Source: Empedobacter brevis_A
Lineage (GTDB): Bacteria; Bacteroidota; Bacteroidia; Flavobacteriales; Weeksellaceae
DNA: 64,000 bases
Reading direction: 5' to 3'
NCBI RefSeq assembly: GCF_965118635.1
Contig: NZ_CBCPHV010000001.1
Coordinates: forward strand, 248,001-312,000
Positions 52,996 through 62,535 of the stretch are shown here, one piece after another. Below the pieces are notes generated by a model, which worked only from the letters and a program-made list of their open reading frames with translations, made no database searches and was not told where the DNA came from. How positions within the stretch are numbered: position 1 is the stretch's first letter; every line of letters starts with the position of its first letter. Both the position numbers and the translations under genes were made by a program.

Positions 52996-54597
52996 ATGGA
53001 TAAAAAATATTTAAGATCATTAATTTTTAGACATCTCGATGGTTTGGTGACAGCTCCAGTGTTAAGCGCTTTAGCAAGAAAAGGTATCTTGCATTATATT
53101 GTTGAACGCAAAACATTATTGTTAGAAGAATTGACAGATGAATTTCAGACGAACGAAGGTTATTTGAATGTTGCTTTGCGAGTTTTAGCATCTCAAAATA
53201 TGTTAGAATATTCTGTTGATAATGCAAAAAATAGTGTAGAAATTCAAACCAATAAATATTCAGATCGAGCATTTACAAATATTGATATTTACCACGATTT
53301 AGCTACTTTTTTAGCTGAAGATGAAGTTATAAATCAACATGATTTCTCAGAAGAGTTTTGTAAAAAATGGATTAAACTATTCGATAAATATAAAACCTAT
53401 TTGATAACAGTAGATGAAAAAGAGTTCTTAGAGAAACCGCTACATTATCAAATTACAAAACACATCGAAGGAACTTTAGTAGGGCCAATTATTGTTCGAA
53501 TGGGAATGAGTGGATTGTTTCACAAATATTTTATGGAAGCTTCTTTCAATCCAGATGAATTTCATAAAAATCCTCAAACTTTTGAAAAAATATTGGAAAG
53601 ATTAACCGAATTAGGTTGGTTTACAAAACACGAAAAGAATTACAAATTTACAGAAATGGGATTGTTCTTTGCACGACGTGCTACTTCTTATGGTGTAACA
53701 GTTTCTTATTTACCAATGTTTGCGAAATTGAATGATTTACTTTTTGGTTCGCCAACCAAGTTGCGCGAAATTTCTGAAGGTGAAGATGAACAACATGTAA
53801 ACCGAGAAATGAATGTTTGGGGAAGTGGAGGAGCGCACTCAACATATTTCAAAGTTATAGATGAGTTTATTGTAGAAATTTTTAATCGTCCTATAGAAGA
53901 ACAACCGAAAGGAATTTTAGATATGGGATGTGGAAATGGGGCACTTTTACAACATTTGTATGATGTGATAGAGCGCCAAACTTTACGCGGAAAACACCTT
54001 GATGAATATCCTCTTTTTTTAGTTGGTGCAGATTATAATCAAGCCGCACTAAAAGTAACTCGTGCTAACTTAATCAAAAATGATATTTGGGCAAAAGTGA
54101 TTTGGGGCGATATTGGCGATCCTGATCGATTGGCAACCGATCTGAAAGATGATTATTCAATAGAATTGAGTGATTTATTAAATATCAGAACGTTTTTAGA
54201 TCATAACCGAATTTGGGAAGATGTAAAAGATGTCAAAACGAATCGAATTAGTACTTCGACAGGAGCTTTTGCTTTTCGAGGAAAACGATTATCAAATAAT
54301 GATGTTGAACAGAATTTGTTGAATCATCTTAAAAAATGGGCGCCTTATGTGGATAAATTTGGATTATTACTGATTGAGTTGCATACGATTCCTCCAGGTT
54401 TAACAGCTAAAAATTTAGGAGAAACACCCGCTACAGCTTATGATGCAACACATGGATTTTCGGATCAATATATCGTAGAAGTAGATGTATTTCATCGAAT
54501 TTGCGAAGAAACAGGTTTGCTCCCAGACAAAACATTGTTCAAGAAATATCCAAATAACAAATTGGCTACAGTGAGTATAAATCTTCTTAAACGATAA
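52996..54597 (+). CDS. Class I SAM-dependent methyltransferase, two-domain
   Basis: 533 residues, about twice the usual length. Residues 1-80 look like a winged-helix dimerisation domain (LDGLVTAPVLSALARKGILH), a second helical region follows, then the Rossmann domain with SAM motif I ILDMGCGNGALLQH near 309-322 and a second acidic residue in LVGADYNQAAL. The layout brings to mind small-molecule O-methyltransferases and the methyltransferase domains of polyketide enzymes such as AprA. No biosynthetic genes surround it, so its substrate is unknown. Transcribed alone and ended by a symmetric terminator. Confidence 0.75.
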   Translation: MDKKYLRSLIFRHLDGLVTAPVLSALARKGILHYIVERKTLLLEELTDEFQTNEGYLNVALRVLASQNMLEYSVDNAKNSVEIQTNKYSDRAFTNIDIYHDLATFLAEDEVINQHDFSEEFCKKWIKLFDKYKTYLITVDEKEFLEKPLHYQITKHIEGTLVGPIIVRMGMSGLFHKYFMEASFNPDEFHKNPQTFEKILERLTELGWFTKHEKNYKFTEMGLFFARRATSYGVTVSYLPMFAKLNDLLFGSPTKLREISEGEDEQHVNREMNVWGSGGAHSTYFKVIDEFIVEIFNRPIEEQPKGILDMGCGNGALLQHLYDVIERQTLRGKHLDEYPLFLVGADYNQAALKVTRANLIKNDIWAKVIWGDIGDPDRLATDLKDDYSIELSDLLNIRTFLDHNRIWEDVKDVKTNRISTSTGAFAFRGKRLSNNDVEQNLLNHLKKWAPYVDKFGLLLIELHTIPPGLTAKNLGETPATAYDATHGFSDQYIVEVDVFHRICEETGLLPDKTLFKKYPNNKLATVSINLLKR

Positions 54598-54618
54598 AAT
54601 ATATATAATTATAAAATC

Positions 54619-54646
54619 AAAAAGCTCAGCAATTGCTGAGCTTTTT
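54619..54646. terminator. Bidirectional terminator
   Basis: A perfect palindrome AAAAAGCTCAGCAA and complement between the converging methyltransferase and coiled-coil protein genes. Confidence 0.85.
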
Positions 54647-54670
54647 AGTTTTTTTATTTTTTTAAATTAA

Positions 54671-55687
54671 TTAGTTAAGTGTAATTTTTGCTTGACTAAT
54701 TTTGAATCCATTTTCATAAACATTAAACGTATAAACACCTTTTTGAAAGTCTTCATTTTCCCAATCAAAAGTTATATTTTTTGTTTGTCCGTTTGTGTAA
54801 TTAAAATTAATTGCATCAGAAAAATTCACAGTATCACCAGATCTTAATTCTATTTGTCCACCTTGTGCATTTCCATATCTTCCTAATGATCCGTCTGGAT
54901 TATAGATCGCAACATATAATTTTTTGTCACCTGATTCTGTTCTAGAATTACGATCGACATCAAAAGAAACACGAATTTTATCAATACGTTTTGCACGTGT
55001 TTTTTCTACTTCTTTTCCGCTGTTTCGTACACGAATTCCTGTTATTTTTTGATTTGATACAGATAAAGTAGAACTTAGTTCGTTGATTTTTCCTTTCGAA
55101 ATTGCATTATCTTTTTGGCGAACATTCTTTTCTGTTTCGTAGCTATAAGTTAGCTCTTTATTATTTTCTCTTAAGTTGTTATTGTCCGATGTAAGAGCAG
55201 CATTTTTATTATTTAATTCGTCTACACTTCTAACAAGAATAGCGTTTTCTTTTTGTAAACGAGCAACTTCCGTTTTGTAATTTCTTACACTTCCTTCTAA
55301 ATCGTTGATCATTTTACGAGCACGATTCATTTCTTCTGCAGTTGGATTGTCTTTATCTAAGATTTCTTGAATATCTTGATTCTTTAATTGAATCATATTT
55401 TCTTTATCTCCTAATAAATTATTACGATCCTCAATTCGAGCTTTATATTGAGTATAATCGCTTAAAATCGAATCATATTGTTTACGAATTTGATCTTTCT
55501 GACCAGTTTCATTTTTAAGAATTTGAGAATTTAAAGATTCATTTTTTTCAAGATTTCCGATTTGATTTGCTTGATAAATATTATATCCTACACTTCCTGC
55601 TAATAAGATTCCAACTAATGCCAAAGGAACTACTAAACCATTTTTTCCTTTGTTTACCGGTTGATTGTTTTCTTCTAATCCTTGCAT
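54671..55687 (-). CDS. Membrane-anchored coiled-coil protein of unknown function
   Basis: 338 residues. A short cytoplasmic N-terminus, one transmembrane helix near residues 18-36 (LVVPLALVGILLAGSVGYN), a long coiled coil at about 45-200 rich in Asn, Lys and Glu, and a C-terminal beta-rich domain from about 230 (IRVSFDVDRNSRTESGDKKL ... KGVYTFNVYENG). The arrangement suggests a periplasmic rod holding a globular head. I cannot name the family. It stands alone. Confidence 0.7.
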   Translation of the reverse strand: MQGLEENNQPVNKGKNGLVVPLALVGILLAGSVGYNIYQANQIGNLEKNESLNSQILKNETGQKDQIRKQYDSILSDYTQYKARIEDRNNLLGDKENMIQLKNQDIQEILDKDNPTAEEMNRARKMINDLEGSVRNYKTEVARLQKENAILVRSVDELNNKNAALTSDNNNLRENNKELTYSYETEKNVRQKDNAISKGKINELSSTLSVSNQKITGIRVRNSGKEVEKTRAKRIDKIRVSFDVDRNSRTESGDKKLYVAIYNPDGSLGRYGNAQGGQIELRSGDTVNFSDAINFNYTNGQTKNITFDWENEDFQKGVYTFNVYENGFKISQAKITLN

Positions 55688-55844
55688 ATAAATTATTATT
55701 TAAGGTTAATTGTTTTTTTTTGGTAAGAAATTATAATGCCAAAAACTTAGAATGATTTTAAAAAAAAGGTTTTTTAACAATTTTTTTTACATTTTAGACT
55801 GAAAATGAATAATTATCAAGATTTTTCATTCTTAATAAGTAATA

Positions 55845-55872
55845 AAAAAAGCTCCAGAATCATCTGAAGCTT
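55845..55872 (-). terminator. Terminator of the M16 peptidase gene
   Basis: On the minus strand AGCTTCAGA pairs with TCTGGAGCT; the single imperfect pair is G-U in minus-strand RNA but A-C in plus-strand RNA, so it fits the minus gene. A U-run follows. Confidence 0.75.
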
Positions 55873-55895
55873 TCTTTTATTGATAATCAATTAAT

Positions 55896-58637
55896 TTATT
55901 TTTGGTTAAAAGTTCCTGTGTAAACAGATGTTAATTTATCCAAAGAAATATACTTTTTGAAAACTTGGTTAACTTGATCTACATTTAGTTTATCTACTTT
56001 TTTCTCTAAATTATCAAATTCATCAAAACTAATTCCGTTTAATAAATAGCCATTAGATAATCCTAATAAAGTTCCATCTGTTCCTAAAGACGTGTTTCGA
56101 CTATTTTTCCAGCTTACGATATTTGTTTTTAATTCTTCTGCTGTAAATCCGTCTTTTAATGCTTTTGCAACTTCTTCTTTCAATGCATTTTCAACAGCTT
56201 CACGTTTTGTAGGATTCAAGAATGCATAATATCCCCAAGAAGCCGCATCATTTTTAGGATCATTTGGGATTGATACATAAGAACCAGCTCCGTAGCTAAT
56301 TCCTTCTTTTTCTCTTAATCGCATTGGAATACGAGCAGATAAGAATCCTCCGCTTCCAATCATTTCATTTGCCATAACCATTGCTGGATAATCTGCACTT
56401 TCGCGATTCATCTTGAAGTTGATTGCTCCAACAGCAGCTGCATTTTCTTTGTCTGGAATATTGTAAAGTTTATCTTCTTTCTTCGTTGCTGTAAATGTTG
56501 GATATGCTTTTTCATATTTCGATTCGCTTTTCCATTTACCAAAAGTATCATTCAATAATTTTTCAACTTTTGATTTGTCATTTGTTCCAACAATAGAAAC
56601 AACTCCGTTTTGAGCACCTAAAATATTTTTGTAGAAATGAACTAAATCTGATTGTTTTATATTTTTTAATTCTTCTTTTAATTCATTGAAAGAAGCTGTG
56701 TAGAAAATTGAAGATTTAGGATAATTAGAAGTTAAACGTCTAATTTCATTGAATGCTAAAGCTTGAGGATCGTTTGTGTTTGCGTCCAAATACGTTACAT
56801 ATTCTGTTACAGTTTTTGTTAATTCTGCTTCTGGGAATGTAGATTCTGTAATGATTTGGCGAACAATATCCATTGTTTTATCTAATGAATTTTTGTACGT
56901 ATTAATGTTTACAGTTAATGTTTGACCACTAAATCCGAATCTAACCGTAGATTTTAAAAGATCTAATTGATCTTTGATTTGTTCTTTTGTTAAATTTTTT
57001 GTTCCAGCTGTTAATAATTGAGCGGTTAATTGACCAATCATTCCTTTGTTTGCTAAATCTTTTTCATTAGAAATAGGCAAATTAAATGATAGAATAACTT
57101 TTTCTCCTTTTATTTCTTTGTCAATTATTCCATATTTTAGACCATTATTTAATTTTCCTTCCGCATAATTTGCTTTTAGATTTTTGATCGAAGCTTCGAA
57201 TGGTTTTGCTTCTTTTTCTACTGCACGACCTTTGTAATTAGCAACTAGTTCTGTAATCTGTTTATTTGTTAATTCATTTGGTTTTACGCGAATTTCATCT
57301 TTAGTTGGGATAAAAGTACCAACTGTTCTATTGTTTGCTCTGAAATATTTCTCAGCAACACGTTTTACATCTTCTTTAGTAACTTTTTCAATGTTATCTC
57401 TGTACAAAAATCCTAAACGATAATCACCAGAACCGATAATTTCTGTTAAGTTAATGGCGTAATTAATCGTATTATTTTTCTGATTTTCTATATTTTTGAT
57501 AATAGTAGCTTTTGCACGTTCTACATCTTGATCGGTATAATTGATAGATGGAACTTTGTCCAATTCAGCACGAATATCATTTTTAGTTTGTTCTATATTT
57601 TTTTCTTTTGGAATTTCAGTTCCGATATAGAAAAAACTTGCGTCACGAACTTCTGGACTATAAGCCCAAATAGAAGCGATTTTATGAGTATCAACTAATG
57701 ATTTGTATAAATATCCTGATGGATCTGAAGTTAAGATATTATTTAACACATCAATTGCTGCATAATCTTTGTCGCTGTATGCTGCAACATGATACATTAC
57801 ACCAACGGATTGAGAATCTCCAGCTCGTTTTACTTCTACAAATTTTTCGCCATCTTGAGCAGGTTCAACGGTTAAAATTTCATCTAAAACACGTGTTGGT
57901 TTTGGAATTGTTGCAAAATATTGATTAACATATTCGATTGCTTTTTTCTCATCAAATTTTCCTGCAATAATTAAAGTCGCATTATCTGGTTGATAATATT
58001 TTTCATAGAATTTACGTAATTGAGGTGTTTTTACACGCTCAATATCTTCTTTTGATCCAATAGTTGATCTTCCGTAATTGTGCCATAAATATCCAGCTGA
58101 AATTACACGTTCCATTAAAACACTTGATGGATTATTTTCTCCAATTTCAAATTCATTTCGAACGACAGAGAACTCTTTGTCTAAATCTTCTTGCTTAATT
58201 GTTGCATTAATCATACGATCAGCTTCCATTTCTAAACTCCAACGTAAATTTTCGTCAGAAGAAGGGAAAACTTCATAATAATTTGTACGATCATAATAAG
58301 TTGTACCATTTGCAGATCCTCCTTTATCAGATAACATTTTTTTGATATCACCAAGATTTTTTGTCGATTTGAATAGCATATGTTCTAATAAATGTGCCAT
58401 TCCTTTTTCGCCATATCCTTCGTGTTTTGATCCAACATTATACACAATGTTTACCACCATATTACTTTGCGATTGATCAGGAATTAATAAAACTTGCAAA
58501 CCATTTGCTAGTTTATATTCTTTAATTCCTTCTACTTGCGTAACAAATGTTGCGGTTTGGTTTTTAGTTTGAGCTACAACATAAGTTGTAGAGCCAAGAG
58601 TGAAAACAAGGCATAAACTCAGTAAAGTTTTCTTCAT
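55896..58637 (-). CDS. M16 family zinc peptidase, two-lobed
   Basis: 913 residues: signal peptide (ends VVAQ), then two M16 pairs in one chain, like pitrilysin. The inverted zinc motif HLLEH lies at about residues 83-87 with a downstream Glu in the first half; the second half (from about 500) lacks the motif and is the usual inactive partner. It should degrade peptides in the periplasm or at the outer membrane. It is divergent from the 2-oxoacid dehydrogenase gene. Many Bacteroidetes have this secreted form. Confidence 0.92.
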   Translation of the reverse strand: MKKTLLSLCLVFTLGSTTYVVAQTKNQTATFVTQVEGIKEYKLANGLQVLLIPDQSQSNMVVNIVYNVGSKHEGYGEKGMAHLLEHMLFKSTKNLGDIKKMLSDKGGSANGTTYYDRTNYYEVFPSSDENLRWSLEMEADRMINATIKQEDLDKEFSVVRNEFEIGENNPSSVLMERVISAGYLWHNYGRSTIGSKEDIERVKTPQLRKFYEKYYQPDNATLIIAGKFDEKKAIEYVNQYFATIPKPTRVLDEILTVEPAQDGEKFVEVKRAGDSQSVGVMYHVAAYSDKDYAAIDVLNNILTSDPSGYLYKSLVDTHKIASIWAYSPEVRDASFFYIGTEIPKEKNIEQTKNDIRAELDKVPSINYTDQDVERAKATIIKNIENQKNNTINYAINLTEIIGSGDYRLGFLYRDNIEKVTKEDVKRVAEKYFRANNRTVGTFIPTKDEIRVKPNELTNKQITELVANYKGRAVEKEAKPFEASIKNLKANYAEGKLNNGLKYGIIDKEIKGEKVILSFNLPISNEKDLANKGMIGQLTAQLLTAGTKNLTKEQIKDQLDLLKSTVRFGFSGQTLTVNINTYKNSLDKTMDIVRQIITESTFPEAELTKTVTEYVTYLDANTNDPQALAFNEIRRLTSNYPKSSIFYTASFNELKEELKNIKQSDLVHFYKNILGAQNGVVSIVGTNDKSKVEKLLNDTFGKWKSESKYEKAYPTFTATKKEDKLYNIPDKENAAAVGAINFKMNRESADYPAMVMANEMIGSGGFLSARIPMRLREKEGISYGAGSYVSIPNDPKNDAASWGYYAFLNPTKREAVENALKEEVAKALKDGFTAEELKTNIVSWKNSRNTSLGTDGTLLGLSNGYLLNGISFDEFDNLEKKVDKLNVDQVNQVFKKYISLDKLTSVYTGTFNQK

Positions 58638-58705
58638 TCGTTTAATTTTATACTAGTTTTTATTGTTGATAATTCTTATCTAATTCATTAGTTAGACGCA
58701 AATTG

Positions 58706-58739
58706 TTTGGTGTAAGTTACAAATCTTTTGTTAAATTTG
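58706..58739 (+). promoter_or_regulatory. Promoter of the 2-oxoacid dehydrogenase gene
   Basis: TTTG (58706-58709), 22-base spacer, TAAATTTG (58732-58739). It lies inside the longer reading frame beginning with TTG at 58703, arguing for a start at 58742 or 58760. Confidence 0.5.
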
Positions 58740-58759
58740 TGATGCAACAAACAAAAGAA

Positions 58760-61174
58760 ATGGAAACAAAAGAGGTAAATAAAATTACTTTCGAAGAGTT
58801 TAAGAGCCAAATCATTAATGATTATAAAACAGCTTTTATGTCTCGTGAAGTAAGTCTTTTAGGAAGAAGAGAAGTACTTACAGGAAAAGCTAAATTTGGG
58901 ATTTTTGGTGATGGAAAAGAATTGCCTCAAATTGCAATGGCAAAAGTATTTAAAAATGGAGATTTCCGTTCTGGATATTATCGCGATCAAACATTTATGT
59001 TCGCAATTGGCCAATTAACGGTTGAACAATTCTTTGCACAATTATACGCTTTAACAGATTTAGAGAAAGAACCTTCTTCTGGAGGTCGACAAATGACTTC
59101 TCACTTCGGAACACGTTCTTTGAATGAAGACGGTTCTTGGAAAAAATTAACAGAACAAAAAAATTCAAGTGCTGATATTTCACCAACAGCTGGCCAAATG
59201 CCACGTTTGTTAGGTTTAGCACAAGCTTCAAAATATTTTAGAAATGTTCCTCAAGCAGATGAAGATCAACAATTTTCTGTAAAAGGAAATGAAATTGCAT
59301 TCGGTACAATTGGAGATGCAAGTACTTCGGAAGGACATTTCTGGGAAACAATAAATGCAGGTGGAGTATTACAAGTTCCAATGATTGTTTCTATTTGGGA
59401 TGATGGTTATGGTATTTCTGTTCCAGCAAAATACCAACGTACGAAATCTAATCTTTCCGAATTATTATCTGGTTTTGGAAGAACTGAAAATGAAAGAGGA
59501 TATGAAATTATAACCGTAAAAGCATGGGATTATCCTGCGTTAATTGAGGCTTATACACGAGCAGAAAGATTTGCGCGTGAACATCATATTCCGTGTATTG
59601 TACATGTACAAGAATGTACACAGCCACAAGGTCATTCAACTTCTGGTTCTCACGAACGTTATAAATCAGAAGAGCGTTTGAATTGGGAAAAAGAATTTGA
59701 CGGTATTGCAAAATTCCGTGAGTATATTTTAGCATTTGCAGATCATTCAGAAGCAATTATTTCTCCAGAAGAATTAGATCAATTAGAAGCTGAAGTAAAA
59801 GCTGAAGTAAAAGCTTCTCAAAAACAATGTTGGGACGATTATTTGAATCCAATTCTAGAATTGAAAAATGAAGCGTTAGAATTGTTAACAAAAGTTGCTT
59901 CAGAAAGTATTAACGGAGCTTTTATTAATATTGAAATTACAAATCTAAAATCGAAGAAAAGTCCATTCAAACGTGATGTTTATGGAACTATTCGTAAAGT
60001 AATTCGATTAACTCGATCTGAAAATTTAGCTTCTAAAGGTGAATTAATTTCTTGGTTAGATACTAAGATGAAACACGAAGAAGAAGTTTATTCGACGAAA
60101 TTAGTTTCAGGAACAGCAACAAAAGTACCACAAGTAAAACCAGAATTTGGAGAAAATCCAACATTAGAAGATGGACGTGTAATTGTTCGTGATAACTTCG
60201 ATAAAATTTTTGAAAAATATCCAAAAGCATTGGTTTTTGGTGAAGATGCTGGTAATATTGGCGATGTTAATCAAGGTTTAGAAGGTCTTCAAGCAAAATA
60301 TGGAATTGATCGTATTTCTGATACAGGTATTCGCGAAGCAACAATTCTTGGTCAAGGAATTGGATTAGCAATGCGCGGATTACGTCCAATTGCCGAAATT
60401 CAGTATTTAGATTATATTCTTTATTGTTTACAAGGTATTTCAGATGATTTGGCAACTGTACTTTATCGTACAAACGGAGGACAAAAAGCACCAGTTATTA
60501 TCAGAACTCGTGGTCATCGTTTAGAAGGAGTTTGGCATTCAGGTTCACCAATGGGAGGAATCTTGAATTTAGTTCGTGGAGTGAATGTTTTAGTTCCGCG
60601 CGATTTAACAAAAGCAGCTGGTTTCTACAATACATTGATGCAAGCAGATGAACCTGCGATTGTTGTCGAAAGTTTGAATGGTTATCGTTTAAAAGAACCT
60701 GCACCAATCAATATCGGAGAATTTACTACACCAATTGGAGAAGTAGAAATTACAAAAGAAGGAAAAGATGTAACTTTATTAACATATGGTTCTACTTGGA
60801 GAATTGTAATGGATGCAGCGAAAGAATTGGAACAATTAGGTATTTCTGTTGAAGTGATAGATGCACAATCTTTATTACCTTTCGATATCAATGCTGATGT
60901 TGCAAAAAGTTTGAACAAAACAAATCGTTTAGTTATTGTAGATGAAGATGTTCCAGGTGGAGCAAGTGCTTACTTATTACAAGAAATTATCGAGAAACAA
61001 GGTGGATATTTCACGTTAGACAGTGCTCCATTAACAATTACAGCAAAAGCGCATCGCCCTGCTTATGCAACGGACGGAGATTATTTCTCAAAACCTTCTG
61101 TTGATGATATTACAGAACAAATTTATGACTTGATGCATGAAGCAAAACCAAATGAGTTTCCTGCTTTGTACTAA
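58760..61174 (+). CDS. Branched-chain 2-oxoacid dehydrogenase E1, alpha and beta fused
   Basis: 804 residues from the ATG at 58760 (an ATG at 58742 is also possible). The first half is E1 alpha, with the thiamine-diphosphate site starting GDASTSEGHFWE; the second half from about residue 465 is E1 beta (VFGEDAGNIGDVNQGL, GIAEATI-type and HRLEGVWHSGSPMGG). It decarboxylates branched-chain 2-oxoacids and hands the acyl group to E2 lipoamide. The fused form is common in Bacteroidetes and feeds iso-branched fatty acid synthesis. No E2 or E3 gene is adjacent. Confidence 0.92.
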   Translation: METKEVNKITFEEFKSQIINDYKTAFMSREVSLLGRREVLTGKAKFGIFGDGKELPQIAMAKVFKNGDFRSGYYRDQTFMFAIGQLTVEQFFAQLYALTDLEKEPSSGGRQMTSHFGTRSLNEDGSWKKLTEQKNSSADISPTAGQMPRLLGLAQASKYFRNVPQADEDQQFSVKGNEIAFGTIGDASTSEGHFWETINAGGVLQVPMIVSIWDDGYGISVPAKYQRTKSNLSELLSGFGRTENERGYEIITVKAWDYPALIEAYTRAERFAREHHIPCIVHVQECTQPQGHSTSGSHERYKSEERLNWEKEFDGIAKFREYILAFADHSEAIISPEELDQLEAEVKAEVKASQKQCWDDYLNPILELKNEALELLTKVASESINGAFINIEITNLKSKKSPFKRDVYGTIRKVIRLTRSENLASKGELISWLDTKMKHEEEVYSTKLVSGTATKVPQVKPEFGENPTLEDGRVIVRDNFDKIFEKYPKALVFGEDAGNIGDVNQGLEGLQAKYGIDRISDTGIREATILGQGIGLAMRGLRPIAEIQYLDYILYCLQGISDDLATVLYRTNGGQKAPVIIRTRGHRLEGVWHSGSPMGGILNLVRGVNVLVPRDLTKAAGFYNTLMQADEPAIVVESLNGYRLKEPAPINIGEFTTPIGEVEITKEGKDVTLLTYGSTWRIVMDAAKELEQLGISVEVIDAQSLLPFDINADVAKSLNKTNRLVIVDEDVPGGASAYLLQEIIEKQGGYFTLDSAPLTITAKAHRPAYATDGDYFSKPSVDDITEQIYDLMHEAKPNEFPALY

Positions 61175-61198
61175 AAAATAAATTTTAGAGTTATATAA

Positions 61199-61233
61199 GC
61201 GTATGTCTTCCCAGAAAGACATACGCTTTTTTT
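61199..61233 (+). terminator. Terminator after the E1 gene
   Basis: GCGTATGTCTT (61199-61209) pairs with AAGACATACGC (61216-61226), then seven T. It overlaps an in-frame longer reading of the next gene, so that gene starts at 61263. Confidence 0.85.
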
Positions 61234-61262
61234 GTATTTTTAAAAATCAAAATTGTAATAAA

Positions 61263-62513
61263 ATGAAATTCTATTCAATCATATTTTGTCTGTTGACTTC
61301 TATTCTTTTTGGACAATTTCAGGACGCTGAACCTCCAAAAAATATCAAAACAATTCAAGTTTTTAATCCACAAACAAATGATAACACGCCTATTATTAGA
61401 TTAGGTTCTGGTGAAAGATTGTTTTTCCTTTTTGATGATATAAATGCAGGCTATAAACGTTACCAATATTCAATCGAACATCGGAATGCTGATTGGTCAG
61501 AATCCAATATATTTCAGTCCGAATTCTTAAATGGAGTTAATTCTGATTATGCACGAATCCATAAAAATTCGTTCAATACTTATCAAAAATATACAAATTA
61601 TCAAATTCAGTTTCCGAATGAACAAATGAATGTGAAGTTAGCTGGAAATTATCTTTTGAAAGTTTATTTAGAAAACGACTCGAATCCTATTTTCACTAAA
61701 CGATTTGCCGTTTATCAGCCAATTACTGATGTTGGTGTTATTGTTTCTCGTTTCAATAATCCAACCGTAAAAGAACTGAATCAACGTTTACAAATCCAAG
61801 TTGCAAGTGGTACTCAAAATTTAACAGAAGTTCCAGATGGAGCAAAATTATTTTTGATGAAAAATAATAATTGGAATGAAGGTTATTTTATCAATCGCCC
61901 ATCTTTCTCTAGACCAAATCAGCTAACTTATAATGCGACGGATATTTTATTCGAAGGTGGAGCAGAGTACAATTGGTTTGATAATAAAAATCTTGAAGTT
62001 CCAAGTTTAACAACAGAAAAAACGTTTCGAAAAGACAGCGTTTATCATACTGTTTTACGTATAGATTTTCCGAAATATAATTTACCTTATGATGATTATC
62101 CAGATATTGATGGTAATTTTTATATCCGAAACAACCGTTACGGAAATGAATATGCAGCAAATTCTGAAGCTGATTATTCATGGGTTTATTTTGCATTAGA
62201 TGCTTTCGAAGATCAAAATGGTTTGTACGTTCCTTATGTTGTTGGAGCATTTAATAATTGGAGCATTGATGAAAATTCGAGATTAGAAAAAGATGATTCT
62301 GGACTTTGGGTGAAAGAATTATTCTTGAAACAAGGATATTACAATTATCAATATGTTGTTAAAAATACCAAAACAGGAAAAATTGATCCAAGTTATGTAA
62401 GTGGAAGTTTTTGGCAAACGGAGAATCAATATCAAGCGTTATTTTACTATCGTCCTTGGGGACAACGCTACGATGTTCTAATGGGATATGGATCAGGAAA
62501 CTCGAGGAGATAA
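61263..62513 (+). CDS. Type IX secretion system Plug protein (DUF5103)
   Basis: 416 residues from the ATG at 61263, with a signal peptide ending LFGQF. The first domain (PPKNIKTIQVFNPQTN ... RYQYSIEHRNADWSES) matches DUF5103, now known as the Plug that closes one side of the SprA (Sov) translocon of the T9SS in Flavobacterium. A starch-binding-like domain around VVGAFNNWSIDENSRL is near residue 325. Longer starts at 61203 would run through the terminator. Its presence shows the organism can export the T9SS-tagged amylase. Confidence 0.85.
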   Translation: MKFYSIIFCLLTSILFGQFQDAEPPKNIKTIQVFNPQTNDNTPIIRLGSGERLFFLFDDINAGYKRYQYSIEHRNADWSESNIFQSEFLNGVNSDYARIHKNSFNTYQKYTNYQIQFPNEQMNVKLAGNYLLKVYLENDSNPIFTKRFAVYQPITDVGVIVSRFNNPTVKELNQRLQIQVASGTQNLTEVPDGAKLFLMKNNNWNEGYFINRPSFSRPNQLTYNATDILFEGGAEYNWFDNKNLEVPSLTTEKTFRKDSVYHTVLRIDFPKYNLPYDDYPDIDGNFYIRNNRYGNEYAANSEADYSWVYFALDAFEDQNGLYVPYVVGAFNNWSIDENSRLEKDDSGLWVKELFLKQGYYNYQYVVKNTKTGKIDPSYVSGSFWQTENQYQALFYYRPWGQRYDVLMGYGSGNSRR

Positions 62514-62535
62514 ATAATTCAGTTTTTTATCAATC

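Noticed and set aside
61203..61262. Longer start for the T9SS Plug gene
   Set aside because: It runs through the terminator hairpin at 61199-61233 and would put 20 non-signal residues before a clear signal peptide.
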